A stretch of 64,000 nt of DNA from Microbacterium paraoxydans. Lineage in GTDB: Bacteria > Actinomycetota > Actinomycetes > Actinomycetales > Microbacteriaceae. Made by a program: the position numbers and the translations under genes. How positions within the stretch are numbered: the stretch's first letter is position 1; each line of letters opens with the position of its first letter. Shown here one piece after another: positions 34,073-42,459 of this stretch. The stretch lies in the NCBI RefSeq assembly GCF_018224615.1, contig NZ_JAGTUK010000002.1, forward strand, positions 1-64,000. The letters are read 5' to 3'. Below the pieces are notes generated by a model. It saw only the letters and a program-made list of their open reading frames with translations. It made no database searches and was not told the origin of the DNA.

Positions 34073-35545
34073 ATGGCCACCACCCTCACCACGGGCCGCC
34101 CGTGGCGTGTCATCCTCGCCTTCTCCATCCCGCTCCTGCTCGGCAACGTCGTGCAGCAGCTGTATCAGTTCGCCGACGCGATCGTCGTCGGACGTCACCT
34201 CGGCGTGCAGTCGCTCGCGGCCGTCGGCGCCACCGGAAGCCTGCTGTTCCTGCTGCTCGGTTTCGCGTGGGGTCTCACGAGCGGTTTCGCGATCCCGGTC
34301 GCACAGGCCTTCGGCGCGAGGGACGACGCGGCCGTGCGCCGCTCGGTCGCCACCGGGGTGCTGCTGAGCGGCATCACCAGCGTGATCCTCACCGTCGTCG
34401 CGCCGCTCATCGCCGGCCCGATCCTGTCGCTGCTGCAGACGCCGACCGAGCTCCTTCCCGAGGCGACGGTCTTCACCCAGATCAGCTTCCTCGGCGCCGG
34501 CGCGACCATGTTCTTCAACTACCTGTCGGCGATCATCCGCGCGATCGGCGACTCGAAGACCCCGCTCGTGTTCCTCACGGTCTCGTGCGCGCTCAACGTG
34601 GGGCTCGTGGTCCTCATGGTGGGGCCGCTCGAGTGGGGCGTCGCCGGGGCGGCCCTGGCCACCGTCGTCGCGCAGGCCGTGTCGGTGATCCTGTGCCTGG
34701 AGTTCGTGCGCCGCCGCCTGCCGATGCTGCACCTGCGCCGCGCCGACTGGCGCATCACCGGCTCCGACATCTCCGAGCACCTCCGTCTGGGACTGCCGAT
34801 GGGGTTCCAGGCGTCGATCATCGCGATCGGCACCCTCACGGTGCAGGTCGCCCTGAACACCCTGGGCGCCGACGCGGTCGCCGCCTACACGACGGCCTCC
34901 CGCGTGGACAGCCTCGCGGTCGCCCTGCTCTCCTCGCTCGGCCTCGCCGTGTCGATGTACGCGGCGCAGAACCACGGCGGACGCCGTCCCGACCGCATCC
35001 GCCGCGGCGTGGTCGAGGCGACCTGGATGGCGGTCGCCGCCGCGGTCGTGCTCGGCGGGCTGCTGATCGCGTTCGGCGCTCCGATGGTGCGGCTGTTCGT
35101 GGGCGAGGGCTCCGACGACGTGGTGGACATGGCGCACCGCATGCTCATCATCAACGGCTGCGGCTACTGGGCGCTGGGCATGCTGTTCGTGCTGCGCGGC
35201 GCCCTGCAGGGCCTGGGGCACACGCTGGTGCCGACCGTGACGGGTGTGATCGAGCTGGTGATGCGCGTGGGCGCGGCAGTGGTGCTCGGTGCCCTGATCG
35301 GGTTCGACGGCGTCGCGCTCAGCAATCCGCTCGCCTGGGTGGGGGCGATCCTGCTGCTCGTGCCCGCGTATGTCCGCGCGCACCGCGGGCTGGCCAGGCA
35401 GCCGGTCGCGCCGGCCGAGGCGACCGAGACCTCGGCGATCGCGATCGTCGGTCCGACCGACGGCTCGATGGTCGTCGACGCAGTGGTCACGCAGCCGGTT
35501 CGCGTCGTGCGCCCTCGCCGCCTGCGCTGGCCCGTTCGCCGCTGA
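34073..35545 (+). CDS. MATE-family efflux transporter
   Basis: This 490-residue protein has twelve membrane segments and MATE motifs: PLLLGNVVQQLYQFADAIVV in the first helix, GLTSGFAIPVAQAFGA, and the second-half repeat MGFQASIIAIGTLTVQVALN. Such proteins export cationic drugs or metabolites using sodium or proton gradients; substrates are not predictable. No strong ribosome site precedes the ATG at 34073. The last 60 residues form a soluble basic tail. The 196-bp gap to cycA holds no recognised operator. Confidence 0.88.
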   Translation: MATTLTTGRPWRVILAFSIPLLLGNVVQQLYQFADAIVVGRHLGVQSLAAVGATGSLLFLLLGFAWGLTSGFAIPVAQAFGARDDAAVRRSVATGVLLSGITSVILTVVAPLIAGPILSLLQTPTELLPEATVFTQISFLGAGATMFFNYLSAIIRAIGDSKTPLVFLTVSCALNVGLVVLMVGPLEWGVAGAALATVVAQAVSVILCLEFVRRRLPMLHLRRADWRITGSDISEHLRLGLPMGFQASIIAIGTLTVQVALNTLGADAVAAYTTASRVDSLAVALLSSLGLAVSMYAAQNHGGRRPDRIRRGVVEATWMAVAAAVVLGGLLIAFGAPMVRLFVGEGSDDVVDMAHRMLIINGCGYWALGMLFVLRGALQGLGHTLVPTVTGVIELVMRVGAAVVLGALIGFDGVALSNPLAWVGAILLLVPAYVRAHRGLARQPVAPAEATETSAIAIVGPTDGSMVVDAVVTQPVRVVRPRRLRWPVRR

Positions 35546-35713
35546 CTCGGCCCTCGTACACCCGTATCGCGGAATGGAGCGCGAGGGATCCCTCGTCTGC
35601 GCCGTTATCTCCCCGTAACCTGCCACGCGGACGACGCCGGCGGCCGGGGCGGGAGAGGGGCACGGGCACTTCTCCGTGCGGCGTTCCATCACGGAACGAG
35701 AGTGAGGGACATC

Positions 35714-36214
35714 ATGAAGCGCAGAAGGTCTGGAACGACGTCGGGTCTCGCGGTCTGCGGGGTCGCGGTCGCGGTGGCGGGAGTGCTCCTGACCCCGGGG
35801 TTCGCTGGTGCGGACACGGGAGAGCCGTGGGCGCCGCAGGACCAATGGTTCCCGGTAGAGCAGGGGCAGCCGTTCGGTACCACCGACGGGGCCGAGACCC
35901 CGGCGCCGCCGCAGGGCGGGCCGCTCGGACTGCAGCCGCGGCAGCGGGCGGAGAACCAGTGGATCCTGGATCAGCTCCAGGGCCCGCAGGTCCCGGCGCC
36001 GCCGCAGCAGCCGGTGCCGCTGGGGATGCAGCCACGGCAGCGGGCGGAGAGCCAGTGGATCCTGGATCAGCTCCAGGGTCCGCAGGTTCCGGCGCCGCCG
36101 CAGCAGCCGGTGCCGCTGGGGCTGCAGCCGCGGCAGCGGGCGGAGAACCAGTGGATCCTCGGCGCGCTCCTGGGGCAGCCGGCACCGGGCCAGGGTCCCG
36201 GCAGCGTCGGCTAA
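35714..36214 (+). CDS. Secreted protein with 32-residue tandem repeats
   Basis: This 166-residue protein has a basic start (KRRRSG), a hydrophobic signal peptide ending near FAGA, then a Pro/Gln-rich mature region. Two full copies and one half copy of a 32-residue unit follow, each with PLGxQPRQRAExQWIL and, in the full copies, LQGPQVPAPPQQPV. The corresponding DNA repeats start at 35921, 36017 and 36113 (period 96 bp). A degenerate earlier element (APQDQWFP) may be a fourth remnant. GAGGGA supports ATG 35714. No family is recognised. It looks like a cell-surface or exported low-complexity protein. A strong terminator follows. Confidence 0.75.
   Translation: MKRRRSGTTSGLAVCGVAVAVAGVLLTPGFAGADTGEPWAPQDQWFPVEQGQPFGTTDGAETPAPPQGGPLGLQPRQRAENQWILDQLQGPQVPAPPQQPVPLGMQPRQRAESQWILDQLQGPQVPAPPQQPVPLGLQPRQRAENQWILGALLGQPAPGQGPGSVG
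35921..36160 (+). repeat. 96-bp tandem repeats, 2.5 copies
   Basis: Units start at 35921, 36017 and 36113; the third is complete only for its first 48 bases. Copies differ by a few silent or conservative changes (Leu/Met, Asn/Ser). They encode the 32-residue repeat of the secreted protein, so copy number may vary between strains. Confidence 0.85.
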
Positions 36215-36225
36215 CGGTTCCTCGC

Positions 36226-36269
36226 GCACAGCGCCCCGCGGTCCCGCTCGGAACCGCGGGGCGCTGTGC
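36226..36269 (+). terminator. Terminator after the repeat protein gene
   Basis: A perfect 17-bp stem (arms starting GCACAGCGCCCC and ending GGGGCGCTGTGC) around a 10-base loop, 11 bp after the stop codon. No T-run. Confidence 0.8.
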
Positions 36270-36416
36270 ATCCGGTGACGGGCCGGCGTCGGCGCACGCG
36301 TGCCCGCCGACAAATCACTCTGAGGGATGATGCGGATCGGACTTGAGACGGATGGCCACCAGGCGACACACTTCTAGTGTCGAGAATGCGGGAATTCCGC
36401 AGACCGGGGGGTCAAC

Positions 36417-36839
36417 ATGACGACATTGAGGGTGGCCAACGATTTGGCATCGGTGCTGGTACCGATCGGATACGTGGGTGCGGCGATCGCCGCGCTGTGC
36501 GCGATCATCGCGGGCATCGCGATCGCGCGCGGTGCCGGTGGTCTCACCGGCGGCGCCGTGGGTGTGTGGATGGTCGGGGCGCTCATGAGCGTCACGGCAT
36601 CGTTCGGGAGTCAGTGGCTGCCGCTGATCATCTCGGGTGCCGCGCTCGTGGTGGCGCTCACGATCGGCGGGATCGTCCGCGGCATGGTGAGCGCGGCCGG
36701 GCTGCCGCGCCGCGCGGAGGCGTCGGTCGACGCGCTCCCGGTGACCGCGCCGTCGAAGGCCGCGGCGCCGAAGGTGGCCGCGGTCGTCAAGGCGGCCACG
36801 CCATCCACGGCCACCTCGCCCGTCGCGGTCGTCTCCTGA
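36417..36839 (+). CDS. Small membrane protein with Ala/Lys-rich tail
   Basis: This 140-residue protein has three hydrophobic segments (about residues 12-40, 45-62 and 66-85), then a tail rich in Ala, Pro, Lys, Thr and Val (about 98-140). No family is recognised. GGGGGG lies about 5 bp before the ATG. The 36270-36416 upstream region holds an inverted repeat GACAC-N7-GTGTC at 36365-36381 that could be a control site. It is convergent with the acyl-CoA synthetase gene, 4 bp apart. Confidence 0.7.
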   Translation: MTTLRVANDLASVLVPIGYVGAAIAALCAIIAGIAIARGAGGLTGGAVGVWMVGALMSVTASFGSQWLPLIISGAALVVALTIGGIVRGMVSAAGLPRRAEASVDALPVTAPSKAAAPKVAAVVKAATPSTATSPVAVVS

Positions 36840-36843
36840 GCGC

Positions 36844-38547
36844 TCAGCGGTAGTCGCGGTCGCGGTGCTGCCGCGACTCGTCGCCCGACGTCACGCGCTC
36901 GGCCTCGCGCGCCCGCAGTTCCACGCGGCGGATCTTGCCGGAGATGGTCTTCGGCAGCTCCGGCACGAACTCGATGAGGCGCACCCACAGGTGCGACGAC
37001 AGGCGGTCGTGCGCATACGCGAAGATCGACCGGGCGGCGGCCGCCTCGTCCGACGCCTCCGGAGTCAGGCACACGTAGGCCTTGGGTACCGCGAGCCGGG
37101 TGGGGTCGGGGCTGGGGATGACGGCCGCTTCGACGACGAGCTCGTGTTCCAGCAGCACCGACTCGAGCTCGAACGGCGAGATCTTGTAGTCCGACGCCTT
37201 GAAGACGTCGTCGGAGCGACCGACGTAGGTGAGGTAGCCGTCGTCGTCGCGCACCGCGATGTCGCCCGTGTGGTGGAAGCCGCCGGCGCGTGACTCCGCC
37301 GTCTTGCCCGGGTCGTCGTAGTAGCCCGCCATGAGTCCGAGCGGCGCCCGCGACAGGTCGAGCGCGATCTCGCCCTCCCGCTCGACGACCTCGCCCGTCG
37401 CCGGATCGAGCAGCACCACGGGGTAGCCGGGCAGGGGGCGGCCCATCGACCCGATCTTGACCGGCTGCCCTGGCGAGTTGCCGATGCACGCGGTCATCTC
37501 CGTCTGGCCGAAGCCGTCGCGGATCGTGCCGCCCCACGCCTCCCGCACCCGGTCGATGACCTCGGGGTTCAGCGGTTCGCCCGCGCCGACCAGCTCGCGA
37601 GGCGGGTGCGTCAGGCGCCCGAGGTCGGCCTGGATCAGCATGCGCCACACCGTCGGCGGGGCGCAGAACGTCGACACGTGGTGCGTGTCCATCACCTGCA
37701 TGAGGGTGTTCGCGTCGAACCGCGCGTAGTTGTAGACGAAGACCGTCGCTTCGGCCAGGAACGGCGAGTAGAAGCTCGACCACGCGTGCTTCGCCCATCC
37801 GGGCGAGGAGATGTTGAGGTGCACGTCGTCGGGGCGCACGCCCAGCCACCACATGGTCGACAGGTGCCCGACCGGATACGACACGTGTGTGTGCTGCACC
37901 AGCTTCGGCCGGTTCGTCGTGCCGGAGGTGAAGTACAGCAGGGCGGTGTCGGTCGCGGGCGTCGGGCCGTCGGGCTCGAACGCGGCGGGGGCGGAGGCGG
38001 ATTCGGCGTAGCGCGCCCAGCCCTCCGGAGCCTCGCCCACGCCGATGCGGAGGATGTCGGCGGAGATGCCGTCGAGCCGGTCGGCCAGCGACCCGAGCGT
38101 GACGACGGCCCTGGCGCGGCCGTGCTCCACGCGGTAGGCCAGGTCGCTGGCCGACAGCAGAGTGGAGGTCGGGATCGACACCGCCCCGAGCTTGGTGATC
38201 GCCAGCATCACCTCCCACAGCTCGATCGTGTTGTTGAGCATGACGATCACGTGGTCGCCGCGGCGGATGCCGAGACCTGCCAGCCACGAGGCGACCTGGT
38301 CGGAGCGGGCGGACAGCTCGCCGTAGGTCCATGACCGCAGGCTGAGATCGGCGTCGACAATCTGCACGGCCGGCCGGTCGGGGCGCTCCGCGGCGACCAC
38401 GTCGAACCATTCCAGGGCGAAGTTGAACGCGTCGACCTCGGGCCACGCGAACCCGGCTCTCGCGGCTTCGTAGTCGGTGGCGTTCGCGAACAGGAAGTCG
38501 CGCATCTCGCGGACGGCGTGCGTGGCGGCGGTGGCGCTGCGGCTCAT
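36844..38547 (-). CDS. AMP-forming acyl-CoA synthetase
   Basis: This 567-residue ANL-superfamily ligase activates a carboxylic acid to acyl-AMP and acyl-CoA. The phosphate loop is YFTSGTTNRPK (about residues 210-220), followed by DGFGQTEM, GYYDDPGKTAE and HTGD, and the C-terminal catalytic lysine is in PKTISGKIRR. The layout resembles medium-chain acyl-CoA synthetases (AcsM/ACSM) more than acetyl-CoA synthetase. The start at 38547 has GGGAGC upstream. It is divergent from a small membrane protein gene with a hairpin between them. The acid substrate is unknown. Confidence 0.88.
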   Translation of the reverse strand: MSRSATAATHAVREMRDFLFANATDYEAARAGFAWPEVDAFNFALEWFDVVAAERPDRPAVQIVDADLSLRSWTYGELSARSDQVASWLAGLGIRRGDHVIVMLNNTIELWEVMLAITKLGAVSIPTSTLLSASDLAYRVEHGRARAVVTLGSLADRLDGISADILRIGVGEAPEGWARYAESASAPAAFEPDGPTPATDTALLYFTSGTTNRPKLVQHTHVSYPVGHLSTMWWLGVRPDDVHLNISSPGWAKHAWSSFYSPFLAEATVFVYNYARFDANTLMQVMDTHHVSTFCAPPTVWRMLIQADLGRLTHPPRELVGAGEPLNPEVIDRVREAWGGTIRDGFGQTEMTACIGNSPGQPVKIGSMGRPLPGYPVVLLDPATGEVVEREGEIALDLSRAPLGLMAGYYDDPGKTAESRAGGFHHTGDIAVRDDDGYLTYVGRSDDVFKASDYKISPFELESVLLEHELVVEAAVIPSPDPTRLAVPKAYVCLTPEASDEAAAARSIFAYAHDRLSSHLWVRLIEFVPELPKTISGKIRRVELRAREAERVTSGDESRQHRDRDYR

Positions 38548-38654
38548 GGTGCTCCCTTGCTGACGTGCCCTCCATCTTTCCGTGTCGACTCGCCGGACGG
38601 CACGCCACGCGCCGCTGCGTACGTCCCTCGACAGGGAACGACAACCCAGGGTAG

Positions 38655-38672
38655 TGTCCTCAAGCGAGGACA
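38655..38672. promoter_or_regulatory. Inverted repeat in the acyl-CoA synthetase/small-membrane-protein divergent region
   Basis: TGTCCTC and GAGGACA form a perfect 7-bp inverted repeat with a 4-bp spacer, 45 bp before ATG 38717. It may be an operator for either divergent gene. No adjacent regulator gene obviously matches. Confidence 0.4.
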
Positions 38673-38716
38673 TGTGTCCGGTTGACGATCTCGGGCGGGC
38701 GGACGAGAGGAAAGCA

Positions 38717-38956
38717 ATGGTGGAGGCGAAGAAGGGGACTCGGCGCCCGCGCATGAGCACCAACGCGCCGCCTGCTGTGTTCGTTGTCGGAATGCTGATG
38801 CTCCCCGTAGCGTTCCTCGCGGCGGCCCTCTTCCTGCCGTCGCCCCTCGGTGTCCCGGTGGGGATCGGGGCCGCGATCGTTGTCGGCATCACGACCAACC
38901 GGCTTACTGCGGCTCAGGTGCGGCGAGAGGCGGAGCGAGCGGAGTCAGCCGACTGA
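38717..38956 (+). CDS. Small two-helix membrane protein
   Basis: This 79-residue ORF has a basic N-terminus (MVEAKKGTRRPR), two hydrophobic segments (about residues 20-42 and 46-62) and a charged C-terminal helix (RREAERAESAD). GAGAGGAAAG precedes the ATG. It overlaps the convergent Lrp-type gene by 12 bp. The preceding inverted repeat and ribosome site support a real gene. Function unknown. Confidence 0.65.
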   Translation: MVEAKKGTRRPRMSTNAPPAVFVVGMLMLPVAFLAAALFLPSPLGVPVGIGAAIVVGITTNRLTAAQVRREAERAESAD

Positions 38957-39430
38957 GACAGGCTGGCGGGGGAGGAGGCCGGTGCCGTCGCGGAGCTCGA
39001 AGACGAGCTGGGTCTCCGTGCCGCGCACGACGGGGTGCACCGTGATGTGCTCGAGCACGATGTCGCGCAGCGCGGTCGCATCCTCCACCGCCACGTGCAC
39101 CAGGAAGTCGTCGACGCCGGCGACGTGGAACACCTGAAGCACGCGCGGCACCGCGACCAGGGCGTCGAACAGCGCCGTCACCTTCGGGCCGGTGTGGTTC
39201 GCGAGGCGCACCTTGATGATCGCCTGCAGCGGGAAGCCGAGGGCCGCGCCGTCGACCCGGATGCGCGTGTCCCTGATCACGCCCCGATCGCGAAGGCCGC
39301 GGACCCGGTGCGCGCACGTGGACTCGGCCAGCCCCAGGCGATGCGCGAGCGCCTTGTTCGTGATCTCCGCGTCGCGCGTGAGTACGGCCAGGAGGTCCAG
39401 GTCGATCTCGTCGAGTTGCGCTTTCGCCAA
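38945..39430 (-). CDS. Lrp/AsnC-family regulator
   Basis: This 161-residue protein has an N-terminal AsnC HTH (LDEIDLDLLAVLTRDAEITN, LGLAESTCAHRVRGLRDRGV) and a C-terminal RAM ligand-binding domain (GVDDFLVHVAVEDATALRDI). The start is a TTG at 39430, with GGAAGGCGG upstream. It is divergent from a trans-sulfuration-type PLP enzyme across 112 bp. That mirrors Lrp-type regulators that control methionine gamma-lyase genes, such as MdeR with MdeA. The likely effector is a sulfur amino acid. Confidence 0.87.
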   Translation of the reverse strand: MAKAQLDEIDLDLLAVLTRDAEITNKALAHRLGLAESTCAHRVRGLRDRGVIRDTRIRVDGAALGFPLQAIIKVRLANHTGPKVTALFDALVAVPRVLQVFHVAGVDDFLVHVAVEDATALRDIVLEHITVHPVVRGTETQLVFELRDGTGLLPRQPVSVG

Positions 39431-39542
39431 GGTGCCGCCTTCCCGCCCGCCGGATGTTGCACAGAATATCGGATTCGGCGCGTGCCGCTGGGGATGCTGT
39501 CGAATCACCGCGGCTCCCTCGCGTTTCCGGCAACGTGGAGGC

Positions 39543-40784
39543 ATGACTGCACCGCTGCATCCCGACACCGTCGCCGTCCACAGCGGCCGCTCCGACCTGG
39601 GTGAGCTCGGAGTCCACGCGCTGCCGATCGACCTGTCCACCACCAACCCGCTGCCCGATGTCGAGCGCGGCGGCGAGTCGTACGAGGCTATGGCGACCGG
39701 GGGCCGCCCGCCCTCCGACGGCAGCATGGTCTACGCCCGGCTCTGGAACCCCACGGTCGCACGCTTCGAGGAGGCGCTCGCCGAGCTCGAGCACGCCGAG
39801 GCCGCGGTCGCGTTCGCCTCCGGCATGGCCGCCATGACCGCGGTGATCCTCGCCCGCACCGGCGCGACCGGCACCCGCCACGTGGTCGCCGTCCGCCCGC
39901 TCTACGGCGGCACCGACCACCTGCTGGGCTCCGGACTGCTCGGCGTGGACACCACGTACTGCCGCCCGGACGAGGTCGCCGCGTCGCTCCGGCCCGACAC
40001 CGGGCTCGTGGTGCTCGAGACCCCCGCCAACCCCACGCTCGACCTCGCCGACATCGCCGACGTCGTGCGTCAGGCGGGCCGCGTCCCCGTGGTGGTCGAC
40101 AACACGTTCGCGACGCCGGTGCTGCAGAACCCGATCGACCTGGGCGCGGCGATGTCGCTGCACAGCGCCACCAAGTACCTCGGCGGCCATGGCGACGTCA
40201 TCGCCGGAGTCGTCGCCTGCGACGAGGAGACCGCGGAGGCGCTGCGCCGCGTGCGTGCGGTGACCGGGGGGCTGCTGCACCCGCTCGGCGCGTACCTCCT
40301 CCACCGCGGGCTCACGACGCTGCCCGTGCGCGTGCGGCAGCAGCAGGAGAGCGCTCGCCGCATCGTGCAGTGGCTGGTGGACCGTCCCGAGGTCGCCGAG
40401 GTGTTCTATCCGGGGCTCGACGGGGATCCGCGCGGCCTTCTCGGGCGGCAGCTGCGGGGAACGGGGGCGATGATCGCGATGCGGATGCGCGGGGGCTACC
40501 GGGCGGCCGCGGCGGTGGCGTCGGCCACCGAGCTGTTCACGCATGCGGTGTCGCTCGGAGGCGTGGACTCGCTGATCCAGCACCCCGCCGCGCTGACGCA
40601 CCGCCCGGTGCCGCCCGAGGCGCGTCCGGCCGCCGACGTGCTGCGCCTGTCGATCGGCCTGGAGAACGCGGACGACCTGATCGCCGACCTGGGCCGCGCG
40701 TTCGGGATGCTCGCCGAGCGCTCGCCGGGCCATGCTGCGGCTGAGGCGGCGGCGGTCGCCCCGCACGCGGCACTTCGGGGCTAG
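39543..40784 (+). CDS. Trans-sulfuration-family PLP enzyme (cystathionine/methionine lyase or synthase type)
   Basis: This 413-residue Cys/Met-metabolism PLP enzyme has VYARLWNPTVARFEEALAELE, SGMAAMTAVI, DNTFATPVLQNP and the PLP lysine in HSATKYLGGHGDV. The residue matching the catalytic cysteine of methionine gamma-lyase (LYGCT) is glycine here (LYGGT), so classical methionine gamma-lyase activity is doubtful; cystathionine gamma-synthase or gamma-lyase-like chemistry is more likely. GGAGG lies only one base before the ATG, so initiation may be leaderless. Probably controlled by the divergent Lrp-type protein. Confidence 0.85.
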   Translation: MTAPLHPDTVAVHSGRSDLGELGVHALPIDLSTTNPLPDVERGGESYEAMATGGRPPSDGSMVYARLWNPTVARFEEALAELEHAEAAVAFASGMAAMTAVILARTGATGTRHVVAVRPLYGGTDHLLGSGLLGVDTTYCRPDEVAASLRPDTGLVVLETPANPTLDLADIADVVRQAGRVPVVVDNTFATPVLQNPIDLGAAMSLHSATKYLGGHGDVIAGVVACDEETAEALRRVRAVTGGLLHPLGAYLLHRGLTTLPVRVRQQQESARRIVQWLVDRPEVAEVFYPGLDGDPRGLLGRQLRGTGAMIAMRMRGGYRAAAAVASATELFTHAVSLGGVDSLIQHPAALTHRPVPPEARPAADVLRLSIGLENADDLIADLGRAFGMLAERSPGHAAAEAAAVAPHAALRG

Positions 40785-40798
40785 CGGCCGGGGCACGG

Positions 40799-40830
40799 GC
40801 GGCGTTCGCGGGGTGGGGCGCGAACGCCGC
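40799..40830 (+). terminator. Terminator after the PLP enzyme gene
   Basis: A perfect 12-bp stem (GCGGCGTTCGCG with CGCGAACGCCGC) with an 8-base loop, followed by TTT, 14 bp after the stop codon. One of few hairpins here followed by a T-run. Confidence 0.8.
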
Positions 40831-40966
40831 TTTGTGCATCCGCCACAAGAAACTGAGTCCCGCGCGGTCTGGGACTTGGTTTCGACCGGCAATTCCGGGG
40901 CGGCGCGGGACCGTGGCCATACAGTCGCCCGTGGCAACGACGCCACCCACCACCCGGGAGTCCTCA

Positions 40967-42394
40967 ATGACGAGTGCAACACCCCACGCGCACGGCCTCG
41001 GCATGCGCATCGCCGTGATCGTGCTGAGCCTGCTGCTGGCCGCCATGATCCTGCTGTTCTTCGCCACCACGAGCAAGATCGCCGCGGGTGCCGCGGAACT
41101 CGCCGACGGCACCACGGCCGCAGAAGACGGATCGGCGCAGCTCGCCGCCGGTGCCGCCGAGCTCTCCGACGGCGCGCAGACGCTCGCCGACGGCACGCAG
41201 GACCTCGCCGCGGGCGCCGCGAGTGCCGAGGACGGATCGCAGAAGCTGAGCGACGGTGCCACCACCGCCGCGGCCGGAGCCACCACCCTCGCCGCGGGTG
41301 CGGGGGACCTGGCCGCGGGTGCCGCGAGCGCCGAAGCCGGTGCGAGCCGCCTCAGCGGTGGCGCGCAGACCGCGCTGGCCGGATCGCAGGACCTCGCGGC
41401 CGGAGCCGCCGCGGCCGATGCGGGCGCGCAGCAGCTCGTCGCGGGCGCCAGCCGGCTGTCGGCGGGCGTCACGGGCGCGCACCAGTACACGACCGGCGTG
41501 CTCGCGGGAGCGACCACGCTGAGCGACACCCTCCGCGCCGGAGTGACCACCTCGGTGCAGACGCTCGCGCACCCCGACACCAAGACCGCGCTGCAGAACG
41601 CCGCCGCAGCCGCCCCCGGTCGCTCGCAGCAGCTGGCGGACAGCCTCGCCGGGATGCTCGCCGCCGACCCGGGCAACGTGCAGCTGCAGCAGCTCGCGCA
41701 GCTCGCGGCCGGTGTCGATCAGGCCGTCGACGCCCTCGCGGCCCCGGCCGCCGCGGCCCCCTCGCTCGCACAGGGCCTCATCGGTGCGGCCGACGGTGCC
41801 AGCCGCGTGACCGCCGGCGTCAACGCGATCGCGAACGGCGACCCCGCGCTCGGGTGGCCCGGCACGGTCGCCCTGGTCGCCCCGGAGGGCGCCCCCGCGC
41901 TCGTGGCCGGCACCCAGGCGCTCCAGGCCGGAACCGCACAGCTCAGCGCCGGGGCGTCGAAGCTCACGCAGGGCCTCGGCACGCTCTCCACCGGTGCATC
42001 CACGCTGCACGCCGGCACCGTGCGACTCGACGACGGCGCCGGCCGGCTCACCGAGGGCGCCAGCACCCTGGCCACCGGCATCGGCACGCTGCAGTCCGGG
42101 GCGAGCGCCCTCCACACGGGCATGGGCGAGCTCAGCGCCGGCGCCGACGCGGTCGCGGACGGCTCGGGTGACCTGGCCGCGGGCGGCGGGAAGCTCGAAG
42201 CGGGAGCGGCCGATCTCGCCTCCGGCAACGGTCGCATCGCCGACGGCTCCGGCACCCTGGCCACCGCCACCGCGGGTGCCGCGCCGTCGATCCTGCCGTG
42301 GATCCTCGGGGTCGCGCTCGCGGGGCTCATCGCGATCGGGTTCTGGGTGGGGCACCGCATCAGCCACCGCCGCGCACTCGCCCTGGCCGCCTGA
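40967..42394 (+). CDS. Membrane protein with long glycine-heptad repeats (YhgE/Pip-like)
   Basis: This 475-residue protein has an N-terminal membrane helix (about residues 12-34), a large external region and a C-terminal membrane helix (about 443-463). The external region holds two blocks of heptads of the form LxxGaxx, about 18 units each (for example LAAGAAELSDGAQTLADG). They are separated by a Gln/Ala-rich helical segment (about 195-310). This heptad is typical of YhgE/Pip phage-infection-type and ESX-linked membrane proteins, but the ABC-2-like membrane domain of full YhgE is absent. Upstream an AGTCCC/GGGACT inverted repeat at 40856-40876 may be an operator. Confidence 0.75.
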   Translation: MTSATPHAHGLGMRIAVIVLSLLLAAMILLFFATTSKIAAGAAELADGTTAAEDGSAQLAAGAAELSDGAQTLADGTQDLAAGAASAEDGSQKLSDGATTAAAGATTLAAGAGDLAAGAASAEAGASRLSGGAQTALAGSQDLAAGAAAADAGAQQLVAGASRLSAGVTGAHQYTTGVLAGATTLSDTLRAGVTTSVQTLAHPDTKTALQNAAAAAPGRSQQLADSLAGMLAADPGNVQLQQLAQLAAGVDQAVDALAAPAAAAPSLAQGLIGAADGASRVTAGVNAIANGDPALGWPGTVALVAPEGAPALVAGTQALQAGTAQLSAGASKLTQGLGTLSTGASTLHAGTVRLDDGAGRLTEGASTLATGIGTLQSGASALHTGMGELSAGADAVADGSGDLAAGGGKLEAGAADLASGNGRIADGSGTLATATAGAAPSILPWILGVALAGLIAIGFWVGHRISHRRALALAA

Positions 42395-42421
42395 CCCCGG
42401 CGGCTCTGAGTCCGGAGCGCA

Positions 42422-42459
42422 CTGAGCGGACGCCGTTCCCCCCGGCGGCGTCCGCTCAG
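42422..42459. terminator. Bidirectional terminator between the heptad protein and thioesterase genes
   Basis: A perfect 14-bp stem (CTGAGCGGACGCCG with CGGCGTCCGCTCAG) and a 10-base loop. The right arm overlaps the thioesterase stop codon. Genes on both sides converge here. Confidence 0.8.

Noticed and set aside
35921..36160. Short regularly spaced repeats, considered as a CRISPR array
   Set aside because: The repeats are contiguous 96-bp units without spacers and encode an in-frame peptide repeat.
36365..36381. GACAC-N7-GTGTC inverted repeat before the small membrane gene as a defined operator
   Set aside because: Short and isolated, with no adjacent regulator or second copy; noted only in the gene entry.
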